Positions 51,486-61,248 are shown, counted from the stretch's first letter. The stretch: 64,000 nucleotides of DNA from Lacinutrix himadriensis (GCF_001418105.1 NZ_LIQI01000027.1:124001-188000), one strand, 5' to 3'. Numbers and translations: made by a program. Notes: generated by a model not told the origin, from the letters alone.

Positions 51486-52697
51486 TTAAAAAATAAGTAA
51501 GTTGATATCGCTGTGTTTTAAATCGAACCATTCACCAACAGATTTGTTAGTTAAAATTCCGTGGTAAAAGTACAACCCATTTTTTAATCCCTTATCAAAT
51601 CTTAAAGAATTTTCTAAACCACCATCTTCGGCAATTTTTAAAAGATAAGGCGTAAACATATTGCTAATGGAAATAGAGGCTGTTCTAGCAAATCGAGCAG
51701 GAATATTAGGAACACAATAATGTATTACACCATGTTTAATAAAAGTGGGATGTTTATGTGAAGTAACCTCACTAGTTTCTATACATCCTCCCATATCAAT
51801 ACTAACATCTATAATAACAGCACCCGATTTCATGTTTCCAACCATGGCATCTGTAACAATAATTGGTGCTCTATTTTTTCCTCTAACTGCTCCAATAGCA
51901 ACATCACATCTTTTTAAAGCTTTTGCTAAGTTTTTTGGTTGTAGCGTAGAAGTGTAAATAGTCATTCCTAAGTTGGTTTGCATTCTACGTAATTTGGTAA
52001 TCGAATTATCAAATACTTTTACGTTTGCTCCAAGTCCGATAGCACTTCTAGCGGCAAATTCACCAACAGTTCCAGCGCCAATAATAACAACTTCAATGGG
52101 AGGAACACCACTAATATTACCAAACATTAATCCGTTACCTTCATTAACATTACTTAGTAATTCGGAAGCAATAAGCACTGCAGAAGTTCCTGCAATTTCA
52201 CTTAAAGATCGAACGGCAGGATACGAACCATCTTCATCTCTAATAAACTCGAACGCTAACGCAGTAATACGTTTACTAGCCAAGGTTTCAAAATACTTTT
52301 TGTTTTGTGTTTTTAATTGTAGCGCAGAGATTAATATGCTTTGCGGATTTATCAAATTTATTTGATCTAGAGTAGGAGGTTCTACTTTTAAAACTATTGG
52401 GCAACCATATACTTTTGCGGTATCATTAGTGATTTTAGCACCAGCTTCACTATAATTTTTATCGCTAAATTTTGCACCTTCACCAGCTCCAGTTTCCATT
52501 AAAACGCGATGACCATTACTAACAAGAGCAGAAACGGCATCTGGAGTTAGGCAAACACGCTTTTCTTGAAAAGCGGTTTCTTTTGGTATACCTATAAAAA
52601 GGTTTCCTTTTTGTTTAAAAATCTCAAGTGTTTCCTCTTGTGGGAGTAATTGTTGCTTAGTAAAAGGAGATAATGGTTTAGACATATTTTGGACCAA
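51486..52697 (-). CDS. ald: Alanine dehydrogenase
   Basis: This cytoplasmic enzyme reversibly deaminates L-alanine to pyruvate and ammonia with NAD. At 403 residues it is a little longer than the usual 370, with an extra N-terminal segment (about 30 residues). Family blocks are IGIPKETAFQEKRVCLTPDAV, LVSNGHRVLMETGAGEGAKFSD, the NAD site VVIIGAGTVGEFAARSAIGLGA (about 208-229) and IDVSIDMGGCIETSE. The proton-pumping transhydrogenase alpha subunit shares this fold but would have different neighbours. The start may be M1 or M5 (MVQNMSKPLSP). The gene is divergent from the accessory membrane-protein island. Confidence 0.93.
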   Translation of the reverse strand: MVQNMSKPLSPFTKQQLLPQEETLEIFKQKGNLFIGIPKETAFQEKRVCLTPDAVSALVSNGHRVLMETGAGEGAKFSDKNYSEAGAKITNDTAKVYGCPIVLKVEPPTLDQINLINPQSILISALQLKTQNKKYFETLASKRITALAFEFIRDEDGSYPAVRSLSEIAGTSAVLIASELLSNVNEGNGLMFGNISGVPPIEVVIIGAGTVGEFAARSAIGLGANVKVFDNSITKLRRMQTNLGMTIYTSTLQPKNLAKALKRCDVAIGAVRGKNRAPIIVTDAMVGNMKSGAVIIDVSIDMGGCIETSEVTSHKHPTFIKHGVIHYCVPNIPARFARTASISISNMFTPYLLKIAEDGGLENSLRFDKGLKNGLYFYHGILTNKSVGEWFDLKHSDINLLIF

Positions 52698-52803
52698 TTT
52701 ATTGGTAAGTCAAATTACGAATAATTTTAATTTATATAAAAATTAAAAATTAAAAGATTTATGTAGAAAATTTCCTCTATTTTTTGTAATATTATATGTA
52801 GAT

Positions 52804-53412
52804 ATGAAAAACCTTTTAAAAAATATAAAAGAATTAAAAGCCAGAGATGTAGTAATTGCTTTCGTGATCTTGGTTTTGCCGTTTTTGTTTTACTTGTATA
52901 AACTAGCTCCAGATACTACTGTTTGGGAAATAGGTTGGTTTGTCATAGATTCAGGGGACTTGGAGAGTACTAAATTTTATTTATGGCTCATTTGCACTAA
53001 ACTATTGTTAGTTTTTAGTTTAACGATTTGGTTTGTTACCTGTAAACATTGGTGGCGTTATGTAATTTTGGTACCATTAATTATTGAACTATTTAAGTTT
53101 AGTTCTATATATATTAATACGGGATTAGTTATAGATGAAATAGAATATTTAGATAGTTTACCATTTACAATACCAATTGTTATTCTTATTATTTTTATTT
53201 CAAGAAAAATAAATTATTATTCTAAATATTTAGACTTGAATAATGAGATGAATGCAGAAATAGAAAGTTTATTAACGGAATTAGAAGTTAAGAATGATAA
53301 GGATTGGGTAACGGAAGAATTTAAAAACCTCAAAAAAAATAAATCACTATTTAGTATAGAAGATTATAAAAAGAAGCTATTGGCTTTAAGGCAACAATTA
53401 TCTAAATTATAA
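52804..53412 (+). CDS. TC[KR]HWW-signature four-helix membrane protein, paralog A
   Basis: This 202-residue protein of unknown function has four predicted transmembrane helices (near residues 15-33, 60-80, 86-105 and 121-139). A loop of about 25 residues between helices 1 and 2 opens with YKLAPDTTVWE. The signature WFVTCKHWWRYVILVPL links helices 2 and 3. The last 60 residues form a charged, probably coiled-coil cytoplasmic tail (NEMNAEIESLLTELEVK; KKKLLALRQQL). It is paralogous to the next gene, two bases downstream, and to the gene at 54636. I do not recognise a named family. Confidence 0.85.
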   Translation: MKNLLKNIKELKARDVVIAFVILVLPFLFYLYKLAPDTTVWEIGWFVIDSGDLESTKFYLWLICTKLLLVFSLTIWFVTCKHWWRYVILVPLIIELFKFSSIYINTGLVIDEIEYLDSLPFTIPIVILIIFISRKINYYSKYLDLNNEMNAEIESLLTELEVKNDKDWVTEEFKNLKKNKSLFSIEDYKKKLLALRQQLSKL

Positions 53413-53414
53413 GT

Positions 53415-54047
53415 ATGTCAAAGTCGTTAATTTATAATAGAGTTAGTTTTTTTAAGGATCTTTTTATTTTACTATTAATAATTATCACTCCTTTTTTGTT
53501 TTTTCTATATACTATAGCTCCAGAAGATGTAACAGAATGGAAAACAAGATTTTTTCATATCAATTTATCTAAGACAGGATATGATGTAAACGCAACACTT
53601 TGGTATTTTAGTTATAAGCTTTTATTTTTTATTGTTTTTATTTTGTGGTTTATTACCTGTAAACATTGGTGGAGGTATGTTTTATTAGTGCCGCTGCTTG
53701 TCGAAGTATATAAAATAAGTGGAATGTGTTATGAATTGAATGGTATTTCAGCTGATTATAAGTTTTACTATAGCTTTATTTCGTGGGTACCATTAATAAT
53801 CATTCTTTTTATATTATCTAAAAAACTTAATTATTATTCCTTGTCTAAAAGTATTAATAAGCAAATAGACGAAGAAATTTATGTTTTAATGAACCAAGTT
53901 TCTAATTATAAAACGGTAGACTATAAAGAGTTTAAAGTTAAATTGATATCGTTAAGAAAACAAAAAGAGAATTTGGATAAAAAAGAGTATTTAGTACAGT
54001 TGATTAAATTAAGGGATGATTATACATTAGGTAAGCAAAAGGAATAA
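53415..54047 (+). CDS. TC[KR]HWW-signature four-helix membrane protein, paralog B
   Basis: This 210-residue protein has the same plan as paralog A: helix 1 ending PFLFFLYTIAPEDVTEW, an extracytoplasmic loop, WFITCKHWWRYVLLVPLLVEVYKISG, helix 4 (WVPLIIILFILSKKLNYYS) and a charged helical tail with repeats of the type KLISLRKQKENL and QLIKLRDDY. It follows paralog A after two bases, so the pair is one operon and could form a hetero-oligomer. The tail is longer and more basic than in A. It converges on an XRE regulator gene with only three bases between stops. Function unknown. Confidence 0.85.
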   Translation: MSKSLIYNRVSFFKDLFILLLIIITPFLFFLYTIAPEDVTEWKTRFFHINLSKTGYDVNATLWYFSYKLLFFIVFILWFITCKHWWRYVLLVPLLVEVYKISGMCYELNGISADYKFYYSFISWVPLIIILFILSKKLNYYSLSKSINKQIDEEIYVLMNQVSNYKTVDYKEFKVKLISLRKQKENLDKKEYLVQLIKLRDDYTLGKQKE

Positions 54048-54050
54048 CTT

Positions 54051-54410
54051 TTAATTTTTTTCAATACTTTTAAGTTCCTTTAAAATTTCATCTAAGAGTT
54101 GTTTTTTTTCAGCACTCCATTTTTCACTCAACCTTTCGTTTATATATTGCTCGATCTCATGGTTCGTTTTACTAGTTTCTTTTTTAGAATTTTCTAGCAA
54201 CATATCTCCTTGTCCAGTAATTAGCCAAACTAAATTTATTTGTGGATACAACTCTACAATTCGCTCAATAACATCACTACCAACAGATGCGTTGTTTTTT
54301 TGCATACGCAAAATATAACCATTAGCAGTGCCAATAGAAATATCAAATTGTCTCGCACTAATTCCTAAATGCTTAATAACCAGCATTATCCTGTTAATTG
54401 TTTTGCTCAT
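54051..54410 (-). CDS. XRE-type helix-turn-helix regulator of the accessory island
   Basis: This 119-residue DNA-binding protein has a helix-turn-helix at about residues 15-45 (ISARQFDISIGTANGYILRMQ). The subfamily motif INLVWLITGQGDMLLENSK follows, and the C-terminus is an acidic and basic helical stretch likely to mediate dimerisation (INERLSEKWSAEKKQLLDEIL). It is the same subfamily as the regulator at 18870, which has LYWLMNGKGVF at the equivalent place. It lies between the three TC[KR]HWW membrane-protein genes, so local control of them is plausible. No inverted-repeat operator stood out. Confidence 0.88.
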   Translation of the reverse strand: MSKTINRIMLVIKHLGISARQFDISIGTANGYILRMQKNNASVGSDVIERIVELYPQINLVWLITGQGDMLLENSKKETSKTNHEIEQYINERLSEKWSAEKKQLLDEILKELKSIEKN

Positions 54411-54557
54411 TTCTCTTATTTAATATTTTTTAACGAAGAAAATATTCTATAAATATACAAATAAAGATGTAATTGTTAGTATGGTAATATTAAATAGAGA
54501 AAGTCCATGCTTTAGAAAAGAGCATAGAATAGGAGGTGGGTGTTATCTAAAATAAAA

Positions 54558-54596
54558 AACAAAACACTTCAAGTGATTGACTATGAGTGTTTTGTT
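54558..54596. terminator. Terminator after paralog C
   Basis: AACAAAACACT (54558-54568) and AGTGTTTTGTT (54586-54596) form an 11-bp stem around 17 bases, with a T run beyond it on the plus strand and a TTTTT run on the minus strand. It lies about 40 bases beyond the stop of the gene at 54636. Confidence 0.75.
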
Positions 54597-54635
54597 TTTT
54601 TAGTAATTAAGAGTATTGTATAAATAAAATGAATT

Positions 54636-55178
54636 TTAAAAATACTGTTTTACTTTCCCCCAAAGGGTTTTAGGTCTTACTGTAAATTCTGCTTCCAGAT
54701 CTTCTAAGGTTTTATTTGCAGTGGTTAATTTATCAAACATCTTGGCTCTTATTAAATAAATGGAAGGGATTATTATTGCCATGACAGGAAGAAGTACTAT
54801 TAATTCATGTTGATCTGTATATGATAAGTCGTCATTAAGTACTATCATTATTTGGTAAGTAAACATTGCTATAGGAATGAGCAGAGCATGATACCACCAG
54901 TGTCTACAAGTAAAAAACCAAATAACAATTAAAAATAGAGGAACAACCTTTCCTGCTAATGTCCATGCTAAAACAAAAATACTTTCGTAATAGTCACTAC
55001 TATATGTGAAAAAGTAAGTGTCCCAAACTTTAACATCTGGAACACTTTCATATAAATTAAAAATAAATGGCGTAGCCGCTATTAAAGTAGCAATAACGCT
55101 ACCTAATATTACACCACTATCTACCTTGTCCTGGGACTTTAATTCTGTTTTTTTCAATTTTTGTTGTGGTTGTTCCAT
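54636..55178 (-). CDS. TC[KR]HWW-signature four-helix membrane protein, paralog C
   Basis: This 180-residue protein is related to the two genes at 52804 and 53415 but encoded on the other strand. It shares TPFIFNLYESVPDVKVWDTYFF after helix 1 and WFFTCRHWWYHALLIPIAMF between helices 2 and 3. Its N-terminus is hydrophilic and Lys/Gln-rich (QQKLKKTELKSQDKVDSG) and its C-terminal tail is short (TTANKTLEDLEAEF). It is the most divergent copy. A small putative secreted-peptide gene overlaps its first 62 bases upstream in another frame. Function unknown; no enzyme motif is visible. Confidence 0.85.
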   Translation of the reverse strand: MEQPQQKLKKTELKSQDKVDSGVILGSVIATLIAATPFIFNLYESVPDVKVWDTYFFTYSSDYYESIFVLAWTLAGKVVPLFLIVIWFFTCRHWWYHALLIPIAMFTYQIMIVLNDDLSYTDQHELIVLLPVMAIIIPSIYLIRAKMFDKLTTANKTLEDLEAEFTVRPKTLWGKVKQYF

Positions 55179-55263
55179 CGATATTTAAAAGATTTGTTGC
55201 TTGAGCTGTAAATAAAACTCCTCCAAAAATAGCGATTGCCATTAAATACTTTTTAGTTTTCAT
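55117..55263 (-). CDS. Tiny putative secreted peptide, overlapping paralog C
   Basis: A 48-codon reading frame on the minus strand starts with ATG at 55263 and ends at a TAG at 55117. It begins with a very good signal peptide (MKTKKYLMAIAIFGGVLFTAQA), followed by a 26-residue Thr/Lys-rich mature part ending KVPGQGR. It overlaps the first 62 bases of the downstream membrane-protein gene in a different frame, which suggests translational coupling. Short length and lack of a recognised family make this a moderate call. If real, it would be exported together with production of paralog C. Confidence 0.5.
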   Translation of the reverse strand: MKTKKYLMAIAIFGGVLFTAQATNLLNIDGTTTTKIEKNRIKVPGQGR

Positions 55264-55458
55264 AATTATAAGGGATTAAATTAATTAATACCTCGAAATT
55301 ATATAAACACAATATTTCTATTTTGCGTTAAATGTTAAAATTATGTTAAAATTAAGATTTTTCGCTTTTAGGCTTACGGTTATACCGTAAAAAAGGGTTG
55401 TGTTATAAAAAATATGTAGGATTTTGCTTACTTTTTTGTTTTATTTTTTTAGTTCCAG

Positions 55459-55863
55459 TTATTTTATGGTAATCTTTCTACTTTCATTTTCATTTATTTC
55501 TAAAAACACATTTGTTGCATTTTCAGGAATAAAATCTATCGCTAATTCTGGCCATTCTATAAAAACCCAATGGTTTTCTTGTAAATATTCTTCAAAGCCA
55601 ATATTATAAAGCTCATCAATCTCATTTACTCGGTATAAATCAAAATGAAAAATACGCGATGTACTTGCTTGATACTCGTTAACTAAGGAATAGGTCGGAC
55701 TTTGAACTTCATCAGTGCTACCAATAGCTTTTACTAAAGCCTTAATGAGTGTTGTTTTACCAACACCCATGGTACCATGAAATAAAATAATTTTACTATC
55801 ACTATTACTTAATAGTGTGCTAACAACCTTATCTAGATCATTAATGGTGTAATTTAATTCCAA
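55459..55863 (-). CDS. tsaE: tRNA N6-threonylcarbamoyladenosine biosynthesis ATPase TsaE
   Basis: TsaE is the small P-loop ATPase that works with TsaB and TsaD to add the threonylcarbamoyl group to A37 of ANN-decoding tRNAs. The 134 residues include Walker A GTMGVGKTTLIKALVKAIG (about residues 30-48), switch I-like VQSPTYSLVNEY and the Walker B-type region IFHFDLYRV, then WVFIEWPELA. It follows porX on the same strand after 95 bases, an order that I recall from other Bacteroidota. Length and motifs are normal. Confidence 0.95.
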   Translation of the reverse strand: MELNYTINDLDKVVSTLLSNSDSKIILFHGTMGVGKTTLIKALVKAIGSTDEVQSPTYSLVNEYQASTSRIFHFDLYRVNEIDELYNIGFEEYLQENHWVFIEWPELAIDFIPENATNVFLEINENESRKITIK

Positions 55864-55958
55864 ATCTATCTTAAATTAATACTACAATTATACATAAATA
55901 TATCTTAAAAAACTAATTTTTGTGTATTTCGTCGGTATTTAATGCATTACGTCTATCC

Positions 55959-57512
55959 CTACTTCGGGTTTAATACCACAAACGGAATGATCATTTCTTC
56001 CAAAGAAACACCTCCATGTTGATACGTATTTCTAAAATAACTAACATAATGGTTATAGTTATTAGGGTACGCAAAAAACAAATCACTTTTTGCAAAGATA
56101 AATGAACTACTCATAGAAAGAGAAGGTAAATGGATGCTTTTTGGGTCTTTTGCAACTAAAACATCTTTGTCTTCATACGTTAAACTTCTACCGGTTTTGT
56201 ATCTTAAATTTAAACTAGTGTCTCTATCTCCAACAACTCGTGAAGGGTTTTTTACATTAATAGTACCATGATCTGTAGTAAGTATTAATTTAAAGCCCAA
56301 TTGTTGTGCTTGCTGTATCATTTCTAATAAAGGAGAGTTTTTAAACCAACTTTGCGTTAAAGATCTATACGCTTTATCATTTGACGCTAATTCTTTAACA
56401 ACATCCATTTCTGTTTTAGAGTGTGAAAGCATATCTACAAAATTATATACCACAACAGTAAGGTCATTATCTTTAAGTCCTTTAAAATTATCTACAAGTT
56501 TTTTACCATTCTTTAAATTGGTAATCTTATAGTATTCATGTTTAAGGTGAGATAAGCCTAAGCGTTTTAATTGTTCTCTTAAAAAATCTGCTTCGTGTAA
56601 GTTTTTACCGCCTTCATCTGTATCATTCTTCCAGTAATCAGGATATAGTTTTTCCATATCACTTGGCATTAACCCAGAAAAGATGGCGTTTCGAGCATAT
56701 TGCGTTGCTGTTGGCAAAATGCTGTAGAAAGGAAATTCTTTTTCTTTTTTGTAGTAGTTATTTACAATAGGCTCAAAAGCTTTCCATTGGTCTAAACGTA
56801 AATTATCGATTACTACTAAAAGAGTTGGTTGCTCTTTACTTATTTCTGGAGCAATTTTTTCTTTAAATAAAGTATGCGACATAATAGGAGCGTCTGTATT
56901 TGCTTCAAACCAAGTCGGATAATTTTTATCTATAAACTTGCCAAACTGCGTGTTGGCTTCGTTTTTTTGCGATTCTAGAATTTCAAACATTCCAATATCT
57001 TCAATATCTTCTAGTTGAATTTCCCAATAAACCAGTTTTTGGTATAAAGCGGCCCATTCTTCAAAAGTATTTACCATAGATAAATCCATCGCAATTTTTC
57101 TAAACTCTTGCTGGTAATTAGAAGTTGTTTTTTCAGAAATTAACCTAGAATGATCTAAATTCTTTTTTAAACTTAATAATATCTGGTTAGGATTTACTGG
57201 TTTAATTAAGTAATCTGCTATTTTATTCCCAATAGCTTCTTCCATGATATATTCCTCCTCACTTTTGGTAATCATTACCACAGGAAGTGTATCTCTTTTT
57301 TCTTTAATTTCATTTAAAGTCTCTAACCCCGTAAGTCCAGGCATGTTTTCGTCTAAAAAAACAATATCAAAATTTGTATCGTCTAAAATTTCAAGTGCTT
57401 CTGTACCACTTTTGCATGTCGTTACCTTGTAGTTTTTTTGTTCTAAAAAGATAATATGAGGTTTTAATAAATCGATTTCGTCGTCAACCCAAAGAATATT
57501 TATATTGTTCAT
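55959..57512 (-). CDS. porX: PorX: response regulator with PglZ domain, type IX secretion control
   Basis: PorX combines an N-terminal receiver domain (residues 1-120, phosphorylation site Asp54 in VFLDENMPGL, with ITKSEEEYIMEEA and YLIKPVNP) with a C-terminal PglZ/alkaline-phosphatase-like domain (about 200-517). That domain has LLVVIDNLRLDQWKAF, FSGLMPSDM, LTTDHGTINV and NTYQHGGVSLEEMI, with probable zinc ligands. In Porphyromonas and Flavobacterium it pairs with the sensor PorY and controls type IX secretion genes; its effector domain cleaves oligonucleotides. The 517-residue length is typical. PorY is not in the window. A T9SS cargo gene lies 5 kb away. Confidence 0.95.
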   Translation of the reverse strand: MNNINILWVDDEIDLLKPHIIFLEQKNYKVTTCKSGTEALEILDDTNFDIVFLDENMPGLTGLETLNEIKEKRDTLPVVMITKSEEEYIMEEAIGNKIADYLIKPVNPNQILLSLKKNLDHSRLISEKTTSNYQQEFRKIAMDLSMVNTFEEWAALYQKLVYWEIQLEDIEDIGMFEILESQKNEANTQFGKFIDKNYPTWFEANTDAPIMSHTLFKEKIAPEISKEQPTLLVVIDNLRLDQWKAFEPIVNNYYKKEKEFPFYSILPTATQYARNAIFSGLMPSDMEKLYPDYWKNDTDEGGKNLHEADFLREQLKRLGLSHLKHEYYKITNLKNGKKLVDNFKGLKDNDLTVVVYNFVDMLSHSKTEMDVVKELASNDKAYRSLTQSWFKNSPLLEMIQQAQQLGFKLILTTDHGTINVKNPSRVVGDRDTSLNLRYKTGRSLTYEDKDVLVAKDPKSIHLPSLSMSSSFIFAKSDLFFAYPNNYNHYVSYFRNTYQHGGVSLEEMIIPFVVLNPK

Positions 57513-57547
57513 GTATATTTGTTTATAAAATTGTAAAAAATTAAAGC

Positions 57548-58777
57548 TTGCATACTAAAAACAAACTCAAAATATTAAACGACCCAATTTACGGATTTAT
57601 TACTATACCGAATTCGTTAATCTTCGATTTAATTGAACATAAATACTTTCAGAGACTACGTAGAATTACACAAATGGGCATGTCTTATTTGGTGTATCCT
57701 GGAGCGCATCATACTCGTTTTCAGCACGCTATTGGTTGCATGCATTTAATGCAAAAAGCAATCCAAGTGCTTCGTTTTAAAGGGGTTGAGATATCTACTG
57801 AAGAAGAAAACGCACTGCTTATTGCTATTTTATTACACGATATTGGTCATGGTCCATTCTCTCATGCCATGGAACATAGTATTGTAAATAATGTATCTCA
57901 TGAAGAAATTTCCCTGCTTTTCATGGAAACTTTAAATAAAGAGTTTAACGGAAGTTTAACGTTAGCCATTAATATATTTAAAGGAGAATATCACAGAAAG
58001 TTCATGTGTCAGCTAATATCCAGTCAAATAGATATGGATAGAGCAGACTATTTAAAACGCGATAGTTTTTATACAGGTGTTGCCGAAGGGAACATAAATA
58101 GTGAACGTTTAATAACCATGCTAAATGTAGTAGACGATGCACTTGTAGTAGAAGGGAAGGGGATTTATAGTATAGAAAAGTTTTTAGTAGCTAGACGTTT
58201 AATGTATTGGCAAGTATATTTACACAAAACAAGTTTATCTGCAGAACAATTATTAATTAGAGTTTTAAAAAGAGCTAAAGAATTAACGTTTAAAGGTGAA
58301 AAATTAGACGCTAGTAGACCGTTGCAATACTTTTTAGAAAATGAAATTTCTTTAAATAATTTCAACAAAGAAACATTAGATACCTTTGCTATGTTGGATG
58401 ATTATGATATTGTTTCCGCAATGAAAGCGTGGCAATTTCATGATGATTTTGTGTTGAAAAACTTATGCCAAATGATAATAAATAGAGATTTATTAAAGGT
58501 GAAGTTGAAAAAGAAAAAAATCAAACCAGAAATTCTAAAACAACACATACAAAAACTTATGGATACGCATAATATTACAGAAGCGGAAGCAGCTTATTTT
58601 GTATTCACAGGTGAGATCTCAAACCAAGCATACCAACAAAAAAAGCAGAAAATTAATATTTTATATAAAAACGGAAAGATTGAAGATATAGTAAAAGCTT
58701 CCGATCAATTAAGCTTAAAAGCGCTTTCAAAACCAGTCACTAAATATTATATATGCTATCCAAAGCAAAAACTTTAG
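57548..58777 (+). CDS. HD-domain phosphohydrolase (dNTPase/SAMHD1-like)
   Basis: This 409-residue cytoplasmic phosphohydrolase shows the metal-binding H...HD...D pattern: [31 protein letters not shown] (about residues 97-113) and later [20 protein letters not shown]. Related proteins hydrolyse dNTPs. The only possible start is the TTG at 57548, because a TAA lies two codons upstream in the same frame and the next ATG falls inside the conserved core; [15 protein letters not shown] directly follows as in relatives. It is divergent from porX with 35 bases between starts, so the promoters overlap. Confidence 0.9.
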   Translation: MHTKNKLKILNDPIYGFITIPNSLIFDLIEHKYFQRLRRITQMGMSYLVYPGAHHTRFQHAIGCMHLMQKAIQVLRFKGVEISTEEENALLIAILLHDIGHGPFSHAMEHSIVNNVSHEEISLLFMETLNKEFNGSLTLAINIFKGEYHRKFMCQLISSQIDMDRADYLKRDSFYTGVAEGNINSERLITMLNVVDDALVVEGKGIYSIEKFLVARRLMYWQVYLHKTSLSAEQLLIRVLKRAKELTFKGEKLDASRPLQYFLENEISLNNFNKETLDTFAMLDDYDIVSAMKAWQFHDDFVLKNLCQMIINRDLLKVKLKKKKIKPEILKQHIQKLMDTHNITEAEAAYFVFTGEISNQAYQQKKQKINILYKNGKIEDIVKASDQLSLKALSKPVTKYYICYPKQKL

Positions 58778-58788
58778 CACATTTTTCT

Positions 58789-58796
58789 TATTTTTG
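58789..58796 (+). promoter_or_regulatory. Candidate -7 box for the lipid A operon
   Basis: TATTTTTG matches TAnnTTTG and lies 31 bases before the chosen lpxD start. It overlaps any longer LpxD reading, which supports the later start. Confidence 0.45.
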
Positions 58797-58826
58797 CTAG
58801 AATTACAAAAAACTAAACAAAAAAGT

Positions 58827-59855
58827 TTGAAATTCACAGCGCAACAAATTGCAGGGATTTTAGAAGGAGACATTGTTGGTAATCCAGATGTTGAAGTTTC
58901 TAAACTATCAAAAATAGAGGAAGGAACAGAAGGATCGCTTACGTTTCTTGCTAACCCTAAATATAAACCATATATATATTCTACTAAGGCATCTATAACC
59001 ATAGTTGATAAAACTTTCGAACCAGAAAACAGTATTAAAACTACTTTAATTAAAGTAGAAGATGCATATAAATCTTTTTCAAAGCTTCTAGAATATTACA
59101 ACGAGGTAAAAAATAATAAAGTAGGAATTGAAAATCCAAGTTTTGTTTCCGAAACAGCTACTTATGGAGAAAACGTCTATTTAGGCGCTTTTTCTTATTT
59201 AGGAGAGAATGTAAAACTTGGTGATAATGTAAAAATTTATCCGCAAGCATACATTGGAGATAATGTTACTATTGGTGATAATACTATCATTTTTGCAGGA
59301 GCAAAGTTATATTCTGAAACTCAAGTAGGAAAGAATTGTGTCATTAATAGTGGTGCTATATTAGGAGCAGATGGTTTTGGATTTGCACCAGACGAAAATG
59401 GAGAGTTTCAAAAAGTACCACAAATAGGAAATGTTATCATAGAAGATAATGTAGATATTGGTTCTGCAACTACAATAGATAGAGCAACGCTTGGTTCAAC
59501 CATCATTAGAAAAGGGGTGAAATTAGATAACCAAATACAAATTGCTCATAATGTAGAAATAGATGAAAATACTGTAATTGCAGCACAAACAGGAGTTGCT
59601 GGTTCTACAAAAATTGGAAAATATTGCATGATTGGCGGACAAGTAGGTATCGCAGGGCATTTAACCATTGGAAATAATGTAAAAGTACAAGCGCAAACAG
59701 GAATTGGTCATCGTGTAAAAGATGGCGAAAAACTGTATGGCTCACCAGCTATAGATTACGGAAATTATGTAAAATCTTATGTGCATTTTAAAAACTTACC
59801 AGAAATAGTTAAAACTATAAACAAAATAGAAAAAAAATTAGATGGCAATAGTTAA
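58827..59855 (+). CDS. lpxD: UDP-3-O-(3-hydroxyacyl)glucosamine N-acyltransferase
   Basis: LpxD adds the second hydroxyacyl chain from acyl-ACP in lipid A synthesis. The start is taken as the TTG at 58827, read as [15 protein letters not shown], which is where the family begins; an earlier TTG at 58794 would add 11 residues over the -7 box. The N-terminal uridine-binding domain runs to about residue 105. Left-handed beta-helix hexapeptide repeats follow ([21 protein letters not shown]), with catalytic His241 in [11 protein letters not shown], equivalent to E. coli His239. It is the first gene of the lipid A operon and overlaps lpxC by 14 bases. Confidence 0.95.
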   Translation: MKFTAQQIAGILEGDIVGNPDVEVSKLSKIEEGTEGSLTFLANPKYKPYIYSTKASITIVDKTFEPENSIKTTLIKVEDAYKSFSKLLEYYNEVKNNKVGIENPSFVSETATYGENVYLGAFSYLGENVKLGDNVKIYPQAYIGDNVTIGDNTIIFAGAKLYSETQVGKNCVINSGAILGADGFGFAPDENGEFQKVPQIGNVIIEDNVDIGSATTIDRATLGSTIIRKGVKLDNQIQIAHNVEIDENTVIAAQTGVAGSTKIGKYCMIGGQVGIAGHLTIGNNVKVQAQTGIGHRVKDGEKLYGSPAIDYGNYVKSYVHFKNLPEIVKTINKIEKKLDGNS

Positions 59856-61248
59856 TACTCAAATTAAGCAAAAGACAATAAAAAGCGAAACGTCTTTAAA
59901 TGGTGTTGGCTTACATACAGGAGAAAATGTAAAGTTAACCTTTAAACCAGCTTTAGAGAATTCAGGATTTAAGTTTAAACGTGTCGATTTAGAAGGAGAA
60001 CCAGTAATTGATGCAGATGCTAACTACGTTACAAATACGCAACGTGGTACATGTATGGAGAAAAACGGCGTAACCATACAAACTTGCGAGCATGTACTTG
60101 CCGCATTAGTTGGTTTAGATATCGATAATGTGCTTATCGAATTAGATGCTTCAGAGCCACCAATTATGGATGGTTCTTCAAAATTCTTTATTGAGTCTCT
60201 AGAAAAAGCAGGAATTGTAGAACAAGAAGCTACAAGACAAGAATATGTAGTTACAGATGTTATTACGTATACCGATGAAGAATCGGGTAGCGAAATTCTT
60301 GTAATGCCTTCTAAAGAATATCAAGTAACTACCATGGTAGATTTTGGTACTAAAGTTTTAGGTACACAAAATGCTACGTTAACTCATATTTCAGACTTTA
60401 AAGATGAAATTGCTAACGCTAGAACTTTTAGTTTTTTACATGAAATAGAAATGCTTTTAGAGCATGGATTAATTAAAGGTGGAGATTTAAACAACGCCAT
60501 AGTATATGTAGATAAAGAATTGTCTCCAGAAACTATGGAAAAACTTAAAGTAGCTTTTAATAAAGAAAGTATTGCCGTTAAAACGAATGGTATCTTAGAT
60601 AATCTTACTTTGCATCATCCTAACGAAGCTGCAAGACATAAATTATTAGATGTTATTGGTGATTTAGCTTTAGTTGGAACAAGAATTAGAGGTAAAATTA
60701 TAGCAAATAAACCAGGACATTTTATAAATACACAGTTTGCCAAAAAGCTTTCTAAAATTATAAAACATGAAAAACGTAATTACGTTCCTGATGTTGATTT
60801 AAACCAAGAACCTTTAATGGATGTCAATCAAATAATGGATATGTTGCCACATAGACAACCATTTTTATTAATTGACAAAATTTTCGAATTAAGTGACTCT
60901 CATGTGCTTGGTATGAAAAATGTTACCATGAACGAAGAGTTTTTTAAAGGTCATTTTCCTGGAGCTCCAGTGATGCCAGGTGTTTTAATTGTTGAAGCAA
61001 TGGCACAAACAGGAGGGATTTTAGTATTAAGTACCGTTCCAGATCCTGAAAATTATCTAACTTTCTTTATGAAAATTGATAAAGTGAAATTTAAAAAGAA
61101 AGTGGTTCCTGGAGATACACTTATTTTTAAGTGCGATTTAATAACACCTATTAGAAGAGGTATTTGTCATATGCAAGGTTATGCTTATGCAAACGGAAAA
61201 TTATGCGCTGAAGCAGAATTGATGGCACAAATATCTAAAGTAAAATAA
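59842..61248 (+). CDS. lpxC/fabZ: Bifunctional UDP-3-O-acyl-N-acetylglucosamine deacetylase / 3-hydroxyacyl-ACP dehydratase
   Basis: This 468-residue fusion, typical of Bacteroidota, has LpxC at residues about 1-305: the zinc deacetylase with [23 protein letters not shown] and [19 protein letters not shown]. FabZ follows at about 325-468: the hot-dog dehydratase with [34 protein letters not shown] and its catalytic His and Glu. The fusion couples commitment of UDP-acyl-GlcNAc to lipid A with fatty acid elongation, both of which compete for hydroxyacyl-ACP. It overlaps lpxD and is followed by lpxA after about 100 bases. Confidence 0.97.
   Translation: MAIVNTQIKQKTIKSETSLNGVGLHTGENVKLTFKPALENSGFKFKRVDLEGEPVIDADANYVTNTQRGTCMEKNGVTIQTCEHVLAALVGLDIDNVLIELDASEPPIMDGSSKFFIESLEKAGIVEQEATRQEYVVTDVITYTDEESGSEILVMPSKEYQVTTMVDFGTKVLGTQNATLTHISDFKDEIANARTFSFLHEIEMLLEHGLIKGGDLNNAIVYVDKELSPETMEKLKVAFNKESIAVKTNGILDNLTLHHPNEAARHKLLDVIGDLALVGTRIRGKIIANKPGHFINTQFAKKLSKIIKHEKRNYVPDVDLNQEPLMDVNQIMDMLPHRQPFLLIDKIFELSDSHVLGMKNVTMNEEFFKGHFPGAPVMPGVLIVEAMAQTGGILVLSTVPDPENYLTFFMKIDKVKFKKKVVPGDTLIFKCDLITPIRRGICHMQGYAYANGKLCAEAELMAQISKVK

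Noticed and set aside
52804-55178. Prophage or toxin-antitoxin module suggested by the XRE regulator
   Set aside because: No integrase, structural phage gene, toxin fold or attachment repeat is visible, and the proteins are multi-pass membrane proteins.
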